A stretch of 21,122 bases of DNA from an uncultured Anaerotignum sp. (GTDB taxonomy: Bacteria; Bacillota; Clostridia; Lachnospirales; Anaerotignaceae): assembly GCF_905212195.1 (NCBI RefSeq), contig NZ_CAJMDQ010000042.1:1-21122 (forward strand). The letters are read 5' to 3'. The position numbers and the translations under genes were made by a program. Below the pieces are notes generated by a model. That model worked only from the letters and a program-made list of their open reading frames with translations. It was not told where the DNA came from and made no database searches. Shown piece by piece: positions 1-8,215 of the stretch. How positions within the stretch are numbered: position 1 is the first letter of the stretch; the number at the start of each line of letters is the position of its first letter.

Positions 1-1
1 A

Positions 2-52
2 AAGAAAGCCAAAATCCTTATCATGACAAAGGATTTTGGCTTTCTTATTTTT
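2..52. terminator. Strong hairpin with T-tract at window edge
   Basis: An 18-bp perfect stem (2-19 with 29-46) closes a 9-nt loop and is followed on the plus strand by ATTTTTTATG. This is a typical intrinsic terminator for a plus-strand gene lying left of the window. Because the minus-strand lipoprotein gene reads toward it, it may also stop that transcript. The sequence needed to see a minus-strand T-tract is outside the window. Confidence 0.85.
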
Positions 53-80
53 TATGTTTTCTTCTGAAAACAGCCATCGC

Positions 81-109
81 AATTCCCCTTAAGATTCTTA
101 AGGGGAATT
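81..109. repeat. 13-bp palindromic hairpin downstream of the lipoprotein gene
   Basis: The arms 81-93 (AATTCCCCTTAAG) and 97-109 are perfect inverted copies around the 3-nt spacer ATT. Neither side has a convincing T-tract, so this is not a textbook terminator. It could be an mRNA 3'-end stabilising stem for the lipoprotein gene, whose stop is at 188, or a protein-binding palindrome. Confidence 0.6.
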
Positions 110-187
110 TGCTTTAGAGAACACGCTGTTCTTTATTTTGCTTTTCTGTTTCTTTTTATCAAACTTTCATCTCAAATTGCGGATTGC

Positions 188-1720
188 TTATTTTACGATT
201 GTTGCTACATGCTGTCCATCTGTATTGGTGTAAGTTACCTGATAGCCCAGTGCTTCAAAGCCGCGTACGCCAATGTAGGATGTGCTGTCAACCAGAATGC
301 TGTCCATAGGGATCACTGTTTCGCCCTGTACAACAGATGCTGTCTTGGTTGCCTGATCCCATGTTACAGTTTCACCCAGCATATCGCAGATGCTGCGCAG
401 AGGCAGGTAGATTCTGCCGTCCTGTACCACATATTCTACGATAGGAGAAGTGCTGCCGCCCCAGTAAACGGGTTCTGCACGTTCTTCTGTCAGGAATGCA
501 GTAGGTTCATCATAGTACCATGTTGCGCTGACACCTGTTACAGGATTGTATTTGTCTGTCAGTGTTTCCAGTTCTGTTGTGATAGCGTCAGGTCTTACAC
601 TGATGGAAGGGAATACCACGGAGCCTCTTGCTTCTTCCAAACGTGTAGAAGAAGTGATTGCGCACATGGTGTTGCCTTTGTATGCCATCTGGTAGTTTTC
701 ACTGCCATAGTATCTGTCATTTACTTTTGTAAATTCGCTTGTGTAATGGAAGCCATCCAGCAGTGCTGCAACGGTTTCATTCTGCATGCCTGTTTCCACT
801 GCATCTTTCACATCAGCCAGTACGGTGCGGAATGCTTCCACATCATCTCTTGCTGCCTGCATGGAGCTTGTCAGGTCTGCAATTTCCGCTTCGGTAGCGC
901 CGCTTGCCTGCATTGTCACTTTCAGGTATTCTTCCAGTGCATTGATGACAGGTTCAGGATTCTGTGCCATGTAGTCCAGCAGAGAAACCAGCATCTGACC
1001 TACTTCTGTACCAGTAGCTTCTACCTGATAGCCGTTCTGGATTCTTGTTACCATGCCTGTGCTGAAGCCGCTGAAACCATTTTTGTACATGTTGATGGCT
1101 GCGTCATACAGGCTGTCATAGCCGCTGGGAATCAGGGCATCCAGTTCTTCCTGTGTCAGACCCAGATCTTCTTTCATGTCCAGAACGCAGATATACTGGT
1201 CGCGATCCAGCATTGCTTTCCATTCCTGCGCAAATTCATCGCTGAAGAAATAGCTGTCTGTATCTACATCTGTCATATCCTGCATCAGACGATATGCGCT
1301 CCATACAGTTTCTGTGGAGATATATACGCCGTCTTTTGTGCCGTAATACCATCTGCCGAAAGAATATTCCTGATTTTTATATGTCGCATCTACGTCAAAC
1401 ATAAAGGACATATCATCCATATTCATCAGCATGGTATATTCCAGTTTTACATTCTTCTTGCCGTCAAAATCAGTCATGCCAGCCATGGCATTGTCCACAT
1501 CTTCCTGTGTCATGCCGCTTGCCAGCATCGCATCTGCTGCAAATGTTTTCATGGCGTCAAAGTCCAGTGTGATATCAGCTTCCCCTGTTGTTTCACTGAC
1601 TTCCATGCCTTTCATCATGTCTACGCTCATCTGCAGGTAGCCCACTTCATCAGCGGAACATCCTGTAAAAGCAGTCAGACACAGCAGCGTACACAATACT
1701 GCCGCTAACTTTCTTCTCAT
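188..1720 (-). CDS. Secreted lipoprotein with C-terminal copper amine oxidase N-like (stalk) domain
   Basis: The 510-residue product begins MRRKLAAVLCTLLCLTAFTGC, a charged n-region, hydrophobic core and lipobox-like FTGC, so Cys21 is the probable lipidation site and the protein would sit on the outer face of the membrane. The ATG at 1720 is chosen because GGAGGAG lies just upstream; an upstream in-frame start at 1777 would put extra residues before the signal peptide. Residues about 30-430 are acidic, Met- and Asp-rich and match no family I recognise. Residues about 435-510 show the PLRSICDMLG...VTWD pattern of the Cu_amine_oxidN1 fold (PF07833), usually a cell-surface stalk or binding module rather than an enzyme. 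It has its own promoter and is monocistronic. Function unknown; the surface location is well supported. Confidence 0.8.
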   Translation of the reverse strand: MRRKLAAVLCTLLCLTAFTGCSADEVGYLQMSVDMMKGMEVSETTGEADITLDFDAMKTFAADAMLASGMTQEDVDNAMAGMTDFDGKKNVKLEYTMLMNMDDMSFMFDVDATYKNQEYSFGRWYYGTKDGVYISTETVWSAYRLMQDMTDVDTDSYFFSDEFAQEWKAMLDRDQYICVLDMKEDLGLTQEELDALIPSGYDSLYDAAINMYKNGFSGFSTGMVTRIQNGYQVEATGTEVGQMLVSLLDYMAQNPEPVINALEEYLKVTMQASGATEAEIADLTSSMQAARDDVEAFRTVLADVKDAVETGMQNETVAALLDGFHYTSEFTKVNDRYYGSENYQMAYKGNTMCAITSSTRLEEARGSVVFPSISVRPDAITTELETLTDKYNPVTGVSATWYYDEPTAFLTEERAEPVYWGGSTSPIVEYVVQDGRIYLPLRSICDMLGETVTWDQATKTASVVQGETVIPMDSILVDSTSYIGVRGFEALGYQVTYTNTDGQHVATIVK

Positions 1721-1810
1721 ACATACTCCTCCTTCGTTTTTCCGCAAAACTGTCGAAACAGAAAAAGTCCACACCAAAAAGACATCTTTTCTTGTGTCAA
1801 CTTACTTTTC

Positions 1811-1839
1811 ATTATACCATCGGAAAGCCATCCTATCTA
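1811..1839 (-). promoter_or_regulatory. Promoter of the lipoprotein gene
   Basis: On the minus strand TAGATA (1839-1834) and TATAAT (1816-1811) are separated by 17 bp, and TGG directly before the -10 gives an extended -10 (TGnTATAAT). This leaves an untranslated leader of roughly 85 nt before the ATG at 1720. It lies downstream of the FMN-binding gene's terminator, so the two genes are separate units. Confidence 0.65.
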
Positions 1840-1888
1840 CCAAAAACGGCAAATCAAATATTAAGATTTTGTTTATTTTTTCTCAAAG

Positions 1889-1919
1889 GCAAAAAAGATG
1901 CCCGCAAAGCAGGCATCTT
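1889..1919 (-). terminator. Terminator of the FMN-binding gene
   Basis: The stem AAGATGCC (minus strand, 1919-1912) pairs with GGCATCTT (1902-1895), with a short GC-AAA-GC inner stem, followed by a T-run. It begins 9 nt after the stop codon at 1928. Confidence 0.8.
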
Positions 1920-1927
1920 CTTTTCCT

Positions 1928-2347
1928 TTATTTTGCCGCGTCTTCCAGACAGTCGCTCACCGCATCCAGCACCGCCTGTGCAGAATATGTATGGGTATCT
2001 GCAACGGTGATGTTTTCCACAGACTGATTCTGCACCACCTGCTGTGCCACCTCTTCCGCAGCATCTTCCACCATAGGATACATGACAGACACCGTTTCCG
2101 CTTCATCGGTCACTGTCACATCGGCAATGCGTCCATCTTTGATTTCCACAGAAACGGAAGCGGTTCCCTGCCCCAAAGGCAGTTCTGCCTCATAAGTGCC
2201 GTCCCGGTAAAGCCCTGCGGATTCCCCATCTCCCATACGCAGGAAAAAGGTAATCAGTCCCACCAGAATGATAACGCCCAGCACCGCAAACAGGGCTGTT
2301 TTCAAAAGCTCGCGCATTTTTACCACTACAAATCTTGTATGCCGCAC
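1928..2347 (-). CDS. Membrane-anchored FMN-binding domain protein
   Basis: The product of about 139 residues has one N-terminal membrane segment (about residues 18-37, LKTALFAVLGVIILVGLITF) followed by a small extracytoplasmic domain. GxYxDGTYEAE, a V-x-V-x-I-x-x-G-x-I strand and a C-terminal TYSAQAVLDAV match the FMN-binding domain (PF04205, as in RnfG/NqrC). The canonical flavinylation motif SGAT is replaced by DTHT (residues 117-120); the Thr is retained, so covalent FMN attachment is possible but uncertain. I chose the GTG at 2347, 10 nt after GGAGGG. A TTG at 2365 or the ATG at 2317, which has no clear SD, are alternatives. Such proteins typically take part in electron transfer at the membrane; no Rnf or ApbE gene is nearby. 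Confidence 0.75.
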   Translation of the reverse strand: MRHTRFVVVKMRELLKTALFAVLGVIILVGLITFFLRMGDGESAGLYRDGTYEAELPLGQGTASVSVEIKDGRIADVTVTDEAETVSVMYPMVEDAAEEVAQQVVQNQSVENITVADTHTYSAQAVLDAVSDCLEDAAK

Positions 2348-2376
2348 CCTCTTTTCTCCCTCCAAAACATATCGTT

Positions 2377-2405
2377 ATCTTACCTTATGAAAAAACCTCT
2401 GCCGA
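2377..2405 (-). promoter_or_regulatory. Possible promoter of the FMN-binding gene
   Basis: On the minus strand TCGGCA (2405-2400), 17 bp, then TAAGAT (2382-2377). The -10 is 5/6 and the -35 is 4/6 to consensus. It is divergent from the addB promoter about 20 bp away. Confidence 0.4.
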
Positions 2406-2427
2406 TATGCCTGCCGGGAACTTGTCC

Positions 2428-2456
2428 TTGCAAAAAATACTGCCCTTTTGTATCAT
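2428..2456 (+). promoter_or_regulatory. Promoter of the addB operon
   Basis: TTGCAA (2428-2433), 17-bp spacer, TATCAT (2451-2456). A start near 2463 would place the GGAGGG SD (2469-2474) almost at the 5' end of the mRNA, giving a leader of only about 18 nt before the ATG at 2481. Confidence 0.6.
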
Positions 2457-2480
2457 GTAACTAATGAAGGAGGGACAGAC

Positions 2481-5400
2481 ATGGCATTACGTTTTCTCAT
2501 TGGTGCCGCAGGCACCGGAAAAACCGAATACTGTATGAAGGAAATCATCACTGCCCAATCCACCCACAAAGGACGGCAGATTTTTCTGGTACCGGAACAA
2601 TACACCTCTCAGGCGGAGCGTGACCTGACAGCACGGACAGAGCGCAAAGGCATCCTGACGGCGGAAGTCCTCAGCTTCGGCAGACTGGCACACCAGTTTT
2701 TTGCCAAAAATGGACTGAACAGAGCCGTCATTCTGGGAGATGTAGGCAAACAGATGGCATTGCAGAAGATCCTGCTGGAACAGAGGGATGACCTGCCTTA
2801 TTTCTGCCACATGATGGACAAAAACGGCTTCGTAAGCCGTCTGGGAAAGACCATTACGGAATTTTTCCGCTACCGTGTCACACCGGAACAGCTGGAAACC
2901 ATGTCCAATCAGGAAGGCCTGTCCCACAGCGTACAGGACAAATGCCGGGATATGGCAAGCATCTCCCGCCGCTATGAGGAATTCCTCTCCGAAACTTATC
3001 TGACGGGGGACACCACCCTTTCTCTGCTGGAAGAAAAACTAACTTCCTCCGCCGTTTTCGAAGATACAGAAATCTGGCTGGATGGCTTTTACGGCTTCAC
3101 GCCACAGGAATACGGTGTCATTGCCCAGCTGCTCCGTCTGTGCAAACGGGTCAGCATTACCCTGCCCATGGACGAACACAGTTATTTCGCTTCTAGTCTG
3201 CCTCCTGCCGCACCTTTTTTTGAACCACATCTGACCAAGCAAAAACTGGTTTCTCTGGCAGAAGAAATGGGCATTGCCATGGAATCCCCTGTCTTTTTCA
3301 AAGAAAACCATCGGGCAAAAACACTAGCCCTTGCCTTTTTGGAGAAAAACTATTTTTATGGATATTATAAAAAATCTCCCGACCACGAGGGCATCCATAT
3401 TTGCTCCTGCGCCACAAGGGAATCGGAAATGGCTTACGCCGCAGGACAGATTCTTTCTCTGGTACGGGAAAAGGGCTTGCGTTATCGGGATATTGCCATC
3501 GTGACCAACGCCATGTCCGCCTACGAAAAAGGGCTGAAAGGCATTCTGTCAGAAGCTGGCATTCCTTGCTTTGTGGACAGCCGTCGTGACATTGCCTCTC
3601 ACCCTCTCATTGGGCTGGTGAATAGCCTGCTGGAATGTGTAATATATGACTTCCGATATGAATCTGTTTTCTCCTATCTGAAAACAGGTCTGACCCCTAT
3701 GGCACAGGAAGACATGGACATTCTGGAAAACTATGTGCTGGCATACGGCATCAAAGGCTATAAATGGAAAAAAGACGTCTGGACATACGGTTTTCAGCCG
3801 GGACAGGAAGCAGAACAGGCATACCTCAATGACCTGCGTGCACAGGTCATGACGCCTTTTGCGCCCCTTCTTGCTCTGAAACGGAAGAAAAACCTGCCTT
3901 TGCGGGATTGGGTAACGGCTCTCGTTATCCAGCTGGACACTTTAGGCATTGCGGAAAAACTCACTGCTCTTTCCGAAGCAGCCGCAGCCAAAGGCAATGC
4001 CGCTAAAGCCGAAGAACACCGGCAAATCTGGCAAATCCTCATGGATGTGCTGCAAAAAGCTGTGGAAATCCTTGGGGATGCGCCTATGTCACTGGACACT
4101 TTTGCCCGTATTTTGTCTGCCGGGCTGGAAGAAAGCTCCATGGGGCTCATTCCTCCCACGGCTGACAGCCTGCTGGTAGGGGATATTGAGCGAAGCCGTC
4201 TGCCGGACATCAAGGCATTACTGGTTTTAGGCGTCAACGACGGCATTTTGCCCGCTCCTGCGGAAAACACAGGCATTTTCACGGAAACGGAACGGGAAGC
4301 CCTGACAGCGGCAGGTATGGAACTTGCCCCTGACGGCAAACGGAAATTATTTGAAGAACAATTCCTCATTTACCGCGGATTGACGAAGCCTTCCCATGCC
4401 CTGTATCTCACCTACGCCAACGGCGACACGGAAGGGAAAGCATTGTTCCCATCTTCTCTCATTGCCCGCATTGCAAAGATGTATCCCACATTGATAGAAG
4501 AACGGGATGACGCTCTGTCCCTTTCTGCGCTCACACCCGGCGGATGTTTCCACCAGTTAGGGACACAAATGCGCAAACATGTGGAAGAATCCCCCATGGA
4601 CCCCATGTGGCAGGATATTTACAGTTATTTTCCCACCACACCCCAGTGGCAGCAGCGGCTTTCTCTCCTGCGGCAGGGATTTTCTGTCCATGACAGACGG
4701 CAGAAGCTGTCACCCAAAACAGCTAAGAGCCTTTACGGCAAAAATATCCTCTCCAGCGTATCCCGTCTGGAACGGTTTGCCGCCTGCCCATTTGCTTATT
4801 TTGCGGAATATGGACTAAAAGCAAGACCACGGCAGTTGTACCAGCTGCGCACACCAGACTTAGGGAATCTGTTCCATCAGGTTTTAGAGCAATTCGCCGC
4901 TGCACTGAAAAAAGACGGCATTTCCTGGCAGTCCTTGACCCAGGAAGAAACGGAACGCCGCATGGATGCCGCCGTGGACGAAGCGGCCCCCCATCTGGGA
5001 AATGAAATCCTGCTGGATTCCGCAGCCAATCGGTATCTCATCAAGCGATTGAAACGGATTTCCAGACGTGCCGGTTGGACACTGGTGCGCCATATCCAAA
5101 GTGGTATGTTTGAGCCTGCTGGCTATGAAGTGGGCTTTGGGCCTCATGAAGCATTGCCGCCCATCGTTATTGGCATGGCCGACGGCAGCAAGCTGATTTT
5201 ACGCGGGAAAATCGACCGCGTAGACCTGCTGGATGCGGAAGGGAATAAATTTGTGAAAATCATCGACTATAAATCCGGCACGAAAGCCTTTGATTTCCAA
5301 GACATTTATTATGGCTTGCAGTTGCAGCTGTTATTATATTTAGACGCTTATCTGAAAAACCACGGAACAGAATCCTACCGCCCCGGCGGCGTATTCTATT

Positions 5401-5888
5401 TCCGCATCACAGACCCCACCCAAACGGTAACGGAAGAAATGTCTGCCGAAGAAATCGAACATCTTCTTTACAGCAAAATGCAGATGTCCGGTCTGGTGGT
5501 GGAAAACGAAACAGTTATCAAAGCCATGGATGAAGTCTTTATTGACCCCGTTAGCGGCGGTATGCGGCTGGGTGCTTCGGACATCATCCCACTGAAATAT
5601 ACCAAAAAAGGAACCCCTACAGCATCCTCCCTGCTGGCGACGGAAGAAGAATACAACGCTCTTATGGCATTTACGGCAAAACGCGCCGCTACCATCGGCG
5701 AAAGCATGAAAGCAGGCATCATCACCCCTGCCCCTTATCGGAAACAAAACAGCACCCCTTGTGACTACTGTGTATTTTCTTCCATCTGCCGTTACGAATA
5801 CAAAGACCGTCCTTATTACCGAAACCTGAAAAAAATCGGCAAAGAGGACTTCTGGGAAAATCTAAATGAAACAGACGAAAGGAAATAA
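2481..5888 (+). CDS. addB: ATP-dependent helicase/deoxyribonuclease subunit AddB
   Basis: AddB is the subunit of the AddAB (RexAB) helicase-nuclease that processes double-strand breaks and reads Chi; it supplies one nuclease domain. The 1135-residue product starts MALRFLIG with a Walker A-like GAAGTGKT (8-15). The C-terminal nuclease carries GKIDRVD (Asp912) and IIDYKSG (Asp929, Lys931). Four cysteines that frame the nuclease as an iron-sulfur staple in Bacillus AddB are present: Cys769 (AACPFAYF), then Cys1094, Cys1097 and Cys1103 (CDYCVFSSIC). The length is normal for the family. The ATG at 2481 has GGAGGG 7 nt upstream; an in-frame ATG at 2448 lacks an SD and would overlap the promoter. 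addA, usually the next gene, is absent here; a GNAT gene follows after 2 nt. Confidence 0.95.
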   Translation: MALRFLIGAAGTGKTEYCMKEIITAQSTHKGRQIFLVPEQYTSQAERDLTARTERKGILTAEVLSFGRLAHQFFAKNGLNRAVILGDVGKQMALQKILLEQRDDLPYFCHMMDKNGFVSRLGKTITEFFRYRVTPEQLETMSNQEGLSHSVQDKCRDMASISRRYEEFLSETYLTGDTTLSLLEEKLTSSAVFEDTEIWLDGFYGFTPQEYGVIAQLLRLCKRVSITLPMDEHSYFASSLPPAAPFFEPHLTKQKLVSLAEEMGIAMESPVFFKENHRAKTLALAFLEKNYFYGYYKKSPDHEGIHICSCATRESEMAYAAGQILSLVREKGLRYRDIAIVTNAMSAYEKGLKGILSEAGIPCFVDSRRDIASHPLIGLVNSLLECVIYDFRYESVFSYLKTGLTPMAQEDMDILENYVLAYGIKGYKWKKDVWTYGFQPGQEAEQAYLNDLRAQVMTPFAPLLALKRKKNLPLRDWVTALVIQLDTLGIAEKLTALSEAAAAKGNAAKAEEHRQIWQILMDVLQKAVEILGDAPMSLDTFARILSAGLEESSMGLIPPTADSLLVGDIERSRLPDIKALLVLGVNDGILPAPAENTGIFTETEREALTAAGMELAPDGKRKLFEEQFLIYRGLTKPSHALYLTYANGDTEGKALFPSSLIARIAKMYPTLIEERDDALSLSALTPGGCFHQLGTQMRKHVEESPMDPMWQDIYSYFPTTPQWQQRLSLLRQGFSVHDRRQKLSPKTAKSLYGKNILSSVSRLERFAACPFAYFAEYGLKARPRQLYQLRTPDLGNLFHQVLEQFAAALKKDGISWQSLTQEETERRMDAAVDEAAPHLGNEILLDSAANRYLIKRLKRISRRAGWTLVRHIQSGMFEPAGYEVGFGPHEALPPIVIGMADGSKLILRGKIDRVDLLDAEGNKFVKIIDYKSGTKAFDFQDIYYGLQLQLLLYLDAYLKNHGTESYRPGGVFYFRITDPTQTVTEEMSAEEIEHLLYSKMQMSGLVVENETVIKAMDEVFIDPVSGGMRLGASDIIPLKYTKKGTPTASSLLATEEEYNALMAFTAKRAATIGESMKAGIITPAPYRKQNSTPCDYCVFSSICRYEYKDRPYYRNLKKIGKEDFWENLNETDERK

Positions 5889-5890
5889 CA

Positions 5891-6406
5891 ATGATAATCA
5901 GACAGGAAACAACCTCTGACGCTTCTGCCGTCTATGAGCTGGTGAAAACCGCCTTTGCTTCTGCGGAACACAGCGACGGCAACGAGCAGGATCTGGTGGT
6001 GCTGCTCCATAAAAGCCCTGCCTTCCAGCCAGCCCTTTCTCTGGTGGCAGAGGAAAATGGAAAAATTATCGGCTATATTCTCTTCTCTGAAATCAAAATC
6101 GGAGAAAAAACAGCCATTGCCCCTGCACCGCTGGCAGTACTGCCGGAATACCAAAGAAAAGGCGTTGGGCTTGCCTTACTGGCAGAAGGTCACCGCATTG
6201 CCAAAAATCTTGGCTACGGTATCAGTGTCGTGCTGGGCAGCGAAACATACTATCCCAAAGCCGGCTATGTGCCTGCCTCCCATTTTGGCATCGTCTGCCC
6301 CTTCGAGGGTGTACCCGACGAAAACTACATGGCACTGCCTTTGCAGGAACCTGCTGGCGAATGGAATGGCACCGTTACCTACGACAAGGCATTTTTTGAA
6401 GTATAA
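5891..6406 (+). CDS. GNAT-family N-acetyltransferase (YhbS-like)
   Basis: The 171-residue protein transfers an acetyl group from acetyl-CoA to an amine; the substrate is not predictable. MIIRQETTSDASAVYELV is a typical GNAT first strand and helix. The acetyl-CoA pyrophosphate loop is QRKGVG (88-93), preceded by LAVLPEYQ. The C-terminal YYPKAGYVPAS resembles the YPKxGF segment of COG3153-type (YhbS) acetyltransferases. The ATG lies 2 nt after the addB stop and its SD (AAAGGAAA) is inside the end of addB, so the two are translated from one mRNA. Confidence 0.88.
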   Translation: MIIRQETTSDASAVYELVKTAFASAEHSDGNEQDLVVLLHKSPAFQPALSLVAEENGKIIGYILFSEIKIGEKTAIAPAPLAVLPEYQRKGVGLALLAEGHRIAKNLGYGISVVLGSETYYPKAGYVPASHFGIVCPFEGVPDENYMALPLQEPAGEWNGTVTYDKAFFEV

Positions 6407-6417
6407 AGGAGAACATC

Positions 6418-6858
6418 ATGGATACAAAAGCATTTACTTCCTTTTTGCACAGCAATATTCCACTGACAGAATTTATGGACATTCAGGCGGAAACATACAC
6501 ACCAGAAAAAGTGGTGCTTTCCGTGCCTTTTGCCCAGAATAAAAACGACAAAAATACAGGCTTTGCCGGCAGCATCAGCGCATTGATGACAGTCTGCGGC
6601 TGGTCTGTCATGTACGCCAATTTCCATGAACTTCTGCCAAAGGGAAATATCGTGGCACAGAAAACCCAGCTGCGGTACATTGCCCCCATCACCAGCGATT
6701 TTCGGGCAGAATGTATCTGCGATGATCCGGAAAGCAAACAGGCTTTGCTGGATTCTTTTGCAGAAAGAGGAAAAGGCAAACTAATCCTCCATATCCAGTG
6801 TTTCTGCGGAGATTTGCTGGCAGCAGAAATGGAAGCAACCTACTACATCACAAAATAA
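6418..6858 (+). CDS. Putative hotdog-fold thioesterase (YiiD C-terminal domain type)
   Basis: The 146-residue protein resembles the stand-alone YiiD_C thioesterase family (PF09500). The central helix region NTGFAGSISALMTVCGW (46-62) matches that family's N-x-G-T-x-F-G-G-S-x-x-x-L-x-x-x-x-G-W pattern, and LRYIAPIT plus a final beta-strand (EMEATYYITK) complete a single hotdog domain. The substrate is unknown, probably an acyl-CoA or acyl-ACP. The SD AAAGGAGAA precedes the ATG, 11 nt after the GNAT stop. In E. coli YiiD a GNAT domain and this domain are fused; here an adjacent GNAT gene and this gene form the unfused equivalent, which supports a functional pair. Confidence 0.8.
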   Translation: MDTKAFTSFLHSNIPLTEFMDIQAETYTPEKVVLSVPFAQNKNDKNTGFAGSISALMTVCGWSVMYANFHELLPKGNIVAQKTQLRYIAPITSDFRAECICDDPESKQALLDSFAERGKGKLILHIQCFCGDLLAAEMEATYYITK

Positions 6859-6864
6859 ATACAA

Positions 6865-6906
6865 AAAAGCACGAAACTTCTTTCCAGAAATTTCGTGCTT
6901 TTCTTT
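6865..6906. terminator. Bidirectional terminator between convergent operons
   Basis: A 12-bp stem AAAAGCACGAAA (6865-6876) with TTTCGTGCTTTT (6891-6902) is flanked by an A-run on the left and TTCTTTTT on the right, so it can end both the addB operon (+) and the ruvAB operon (-). Confidence 0.9.
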
Positions 6907-6916
6907 TTCAGATCTA

Positions 6917-7180
6917 TCAGAATTTTTCCCAGTAATGTTTTACACTGCCTTCATCCAGTGCATCCATATAGGAATCAGCGATTTCGAAGATTTCTTCTTC
7001 GTCACGGATTTTCAGAGAAACCTGACCGCCATCTACAATGATATCTTTATCTTTGCCTTTGTGGTCTTCCACCCACTGCAAAAATTCTTTTTCCCAGCGT
7101 TCTGCTGTCTGTTCTGCCCCTTCATAGCACAGCAATTCGTCTTTTACATTTTCGATCACTTCAGTGATTGGTAATTTCAT
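6917..7180 (-). CDS. Small acidic hypothetical protein downstream of ruvB
   Basis: The 87-residue product starts MKLPITEVIENVKDELLCYE and is rich in Glu and Asp with several Trp/Tyr residues (WVEDHKG, HYWEKF at the C-terminus). It has no signal peptide or membrane segment. I recognise no family. The coding call rests on a good SD, AAAGGAG 8 nt before the ATG and lying inside the 3' end of ruvB, on the 5-nt gap to ruvB, and on the terminator right after the stop. It is the last gene of the ruvA-ruvB operon. A role linked to RuvAB is only a guess from position. Confidence 0.8.
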   Translation of the reverse strand: MKLPITEVIENVKDELLCYEGAEQTAERWEKEFLQWVEDHKGKDKDIIVDGGQVSLKIRDEEEIFEIADSYMDALDEGSVKHYWEKF

Positions 7181-7185
7181 ATTGA

Positions 7186-8205
7186 TTACTCCTTTCCTTC
7201 GGGATACGTCAGACCAAAGTGGTCATATCCCCGTTTCGTCACAACTCTGCCCCTTGGTGTCCGCTGGATATAACCCAGCTGGAGCAAATAAGGTTCATAT
7301 ACATCTTCAATGGTTTCGGATTCCTCATTGATGGAGGCTGCCAAAGTATCCAGCCCCACAGGTTTCCCGCCGAATTTATCGATCATTGCCATAAGCATTT
7401 TCCGGTCGATATAATCCAGCCCCATTTTATCCACTTCCAATAAATCCAGTGCAAACCGCGCCACTTCTCCAGTGATTTTGCCGTCGTATTTCACTTGGGC
7501 AAAGTCCCGGACGCGTTTCAAAAGGCGGTTAGCGATTCTGGGTGTCCCTCTGGAACGGCGGGCAATTTCTTCTGCACCGTCTTCATCCAGTTCCACTTTC
7601 AGCACATCTGCCGAGCGCAGCAGAATCACTTTCAGCTGTGCCACGCCATAAGGCTCCAGCCGATGTACCACGCCAAAACGATCCCGCAGTGGCGCTGTCA
7701 AAAGCCCGATACGGGTGGTTGCGCCAATGAGTGTAAATTTCGGCAGATCCAGCCGCACAGACCGTGCGCCGGGGCCTTTGCCAATCATAATATCAATGAC
7801 ATAGTCCTCCATGGCAGGATAGAGGATTTCCTCAATCATGCGGTTCAGCCGATGGATTTCGTCAATAAAGAGGATATCCCCTTCTCCAAGGCTGTTGAGC
7901 ACCGCTGCCATATCCCCCGGACGCTCGATGGCAGGGCCGGAAGTGGTCTTGATCTGCACGCCCATTTCATTGGCAATGATATTGGATAATGTGGTCTTAC
8001 CAAGTCCCGGTGGGCCGTACAGCAGCACATGATCTAAGGCTTCGCCGCGCTGTTTTGCCGCTTCGATGAACACCCGCAGGTTTTCCTTTACATTCTCCTG
8101 CCCGATATAGTTTTCCAAACGCTCCGGCCGCAGTTTCGGTTCCGTATCCCGATCTTCCTCCCGCATGCCGGCAGTCAATATCCGTCTGTCTTCCAATGTT
8201 TCCAC
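7186..8205 (-). CDS. ruvB: Holliday junction branch migration helicase RuvB
   Basis: RuvB is the AAA+ hexameric motor that, with RuvA, drives branch migration of Holliday junctions during recombinational repair. The 339-residue product has Walker A GPPGLGKT (64-71), Walker B FIDEIH (113-118), sensor 1 GATTR (161-165) and the APLRDRFG arginine-finger segment (171-178), followed by the C-terminal winged helix (FGGKPVGLDTLA, TPRGR). The start is a GTG at 8205, 10 nt after the ruvA stop; its SD is weak, suggesting translational coupling to ruvA. The N-terminus METLEDRRILTAG fits the family, and the next in-frame ATG would remove conserved residues. Confidence 0.97.
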   Translation of the reverse strand: METLEDRRILTAGMREEDRDTEPKLRPERLENYIGQENVKENLRVFIEAAKQRGEALDHVLLYGPPGLGKTTLSNIIANEMGVQIKTTSGPAIERPGDMAAVLNSLGEGDILFIDEIHRLNRMIEEILYPAMEDYVIDIMIGKGPGARSVRLDLPKFTLIGATTRIGLLTAPLRDRFGVVHRLEPYGVAQLKVILLRSADVLKVELDEDGAEEIARRSRGTPRIANRLLKRVRDFAQVKYDGKITGEVARFALDLLEVDKMGLDYIDRKMLMAMIDKFGGKPVGLDTLAASINEESETIEDVYEPYLLQLGYIQRTPRGRVVTKRGYDHFGLTYPEGKE

Positions 8206-8215
8206 CTGTTTCTAC

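Noticed and set aside
209..1708. 499-codon open frame on the plus strand opposite the lipoprotein gene
   Set aside because: The minus-strand product has a signal peptide, lipobox, SD and recognisable domain; the plus-strand product is Cys/His-rich noise.
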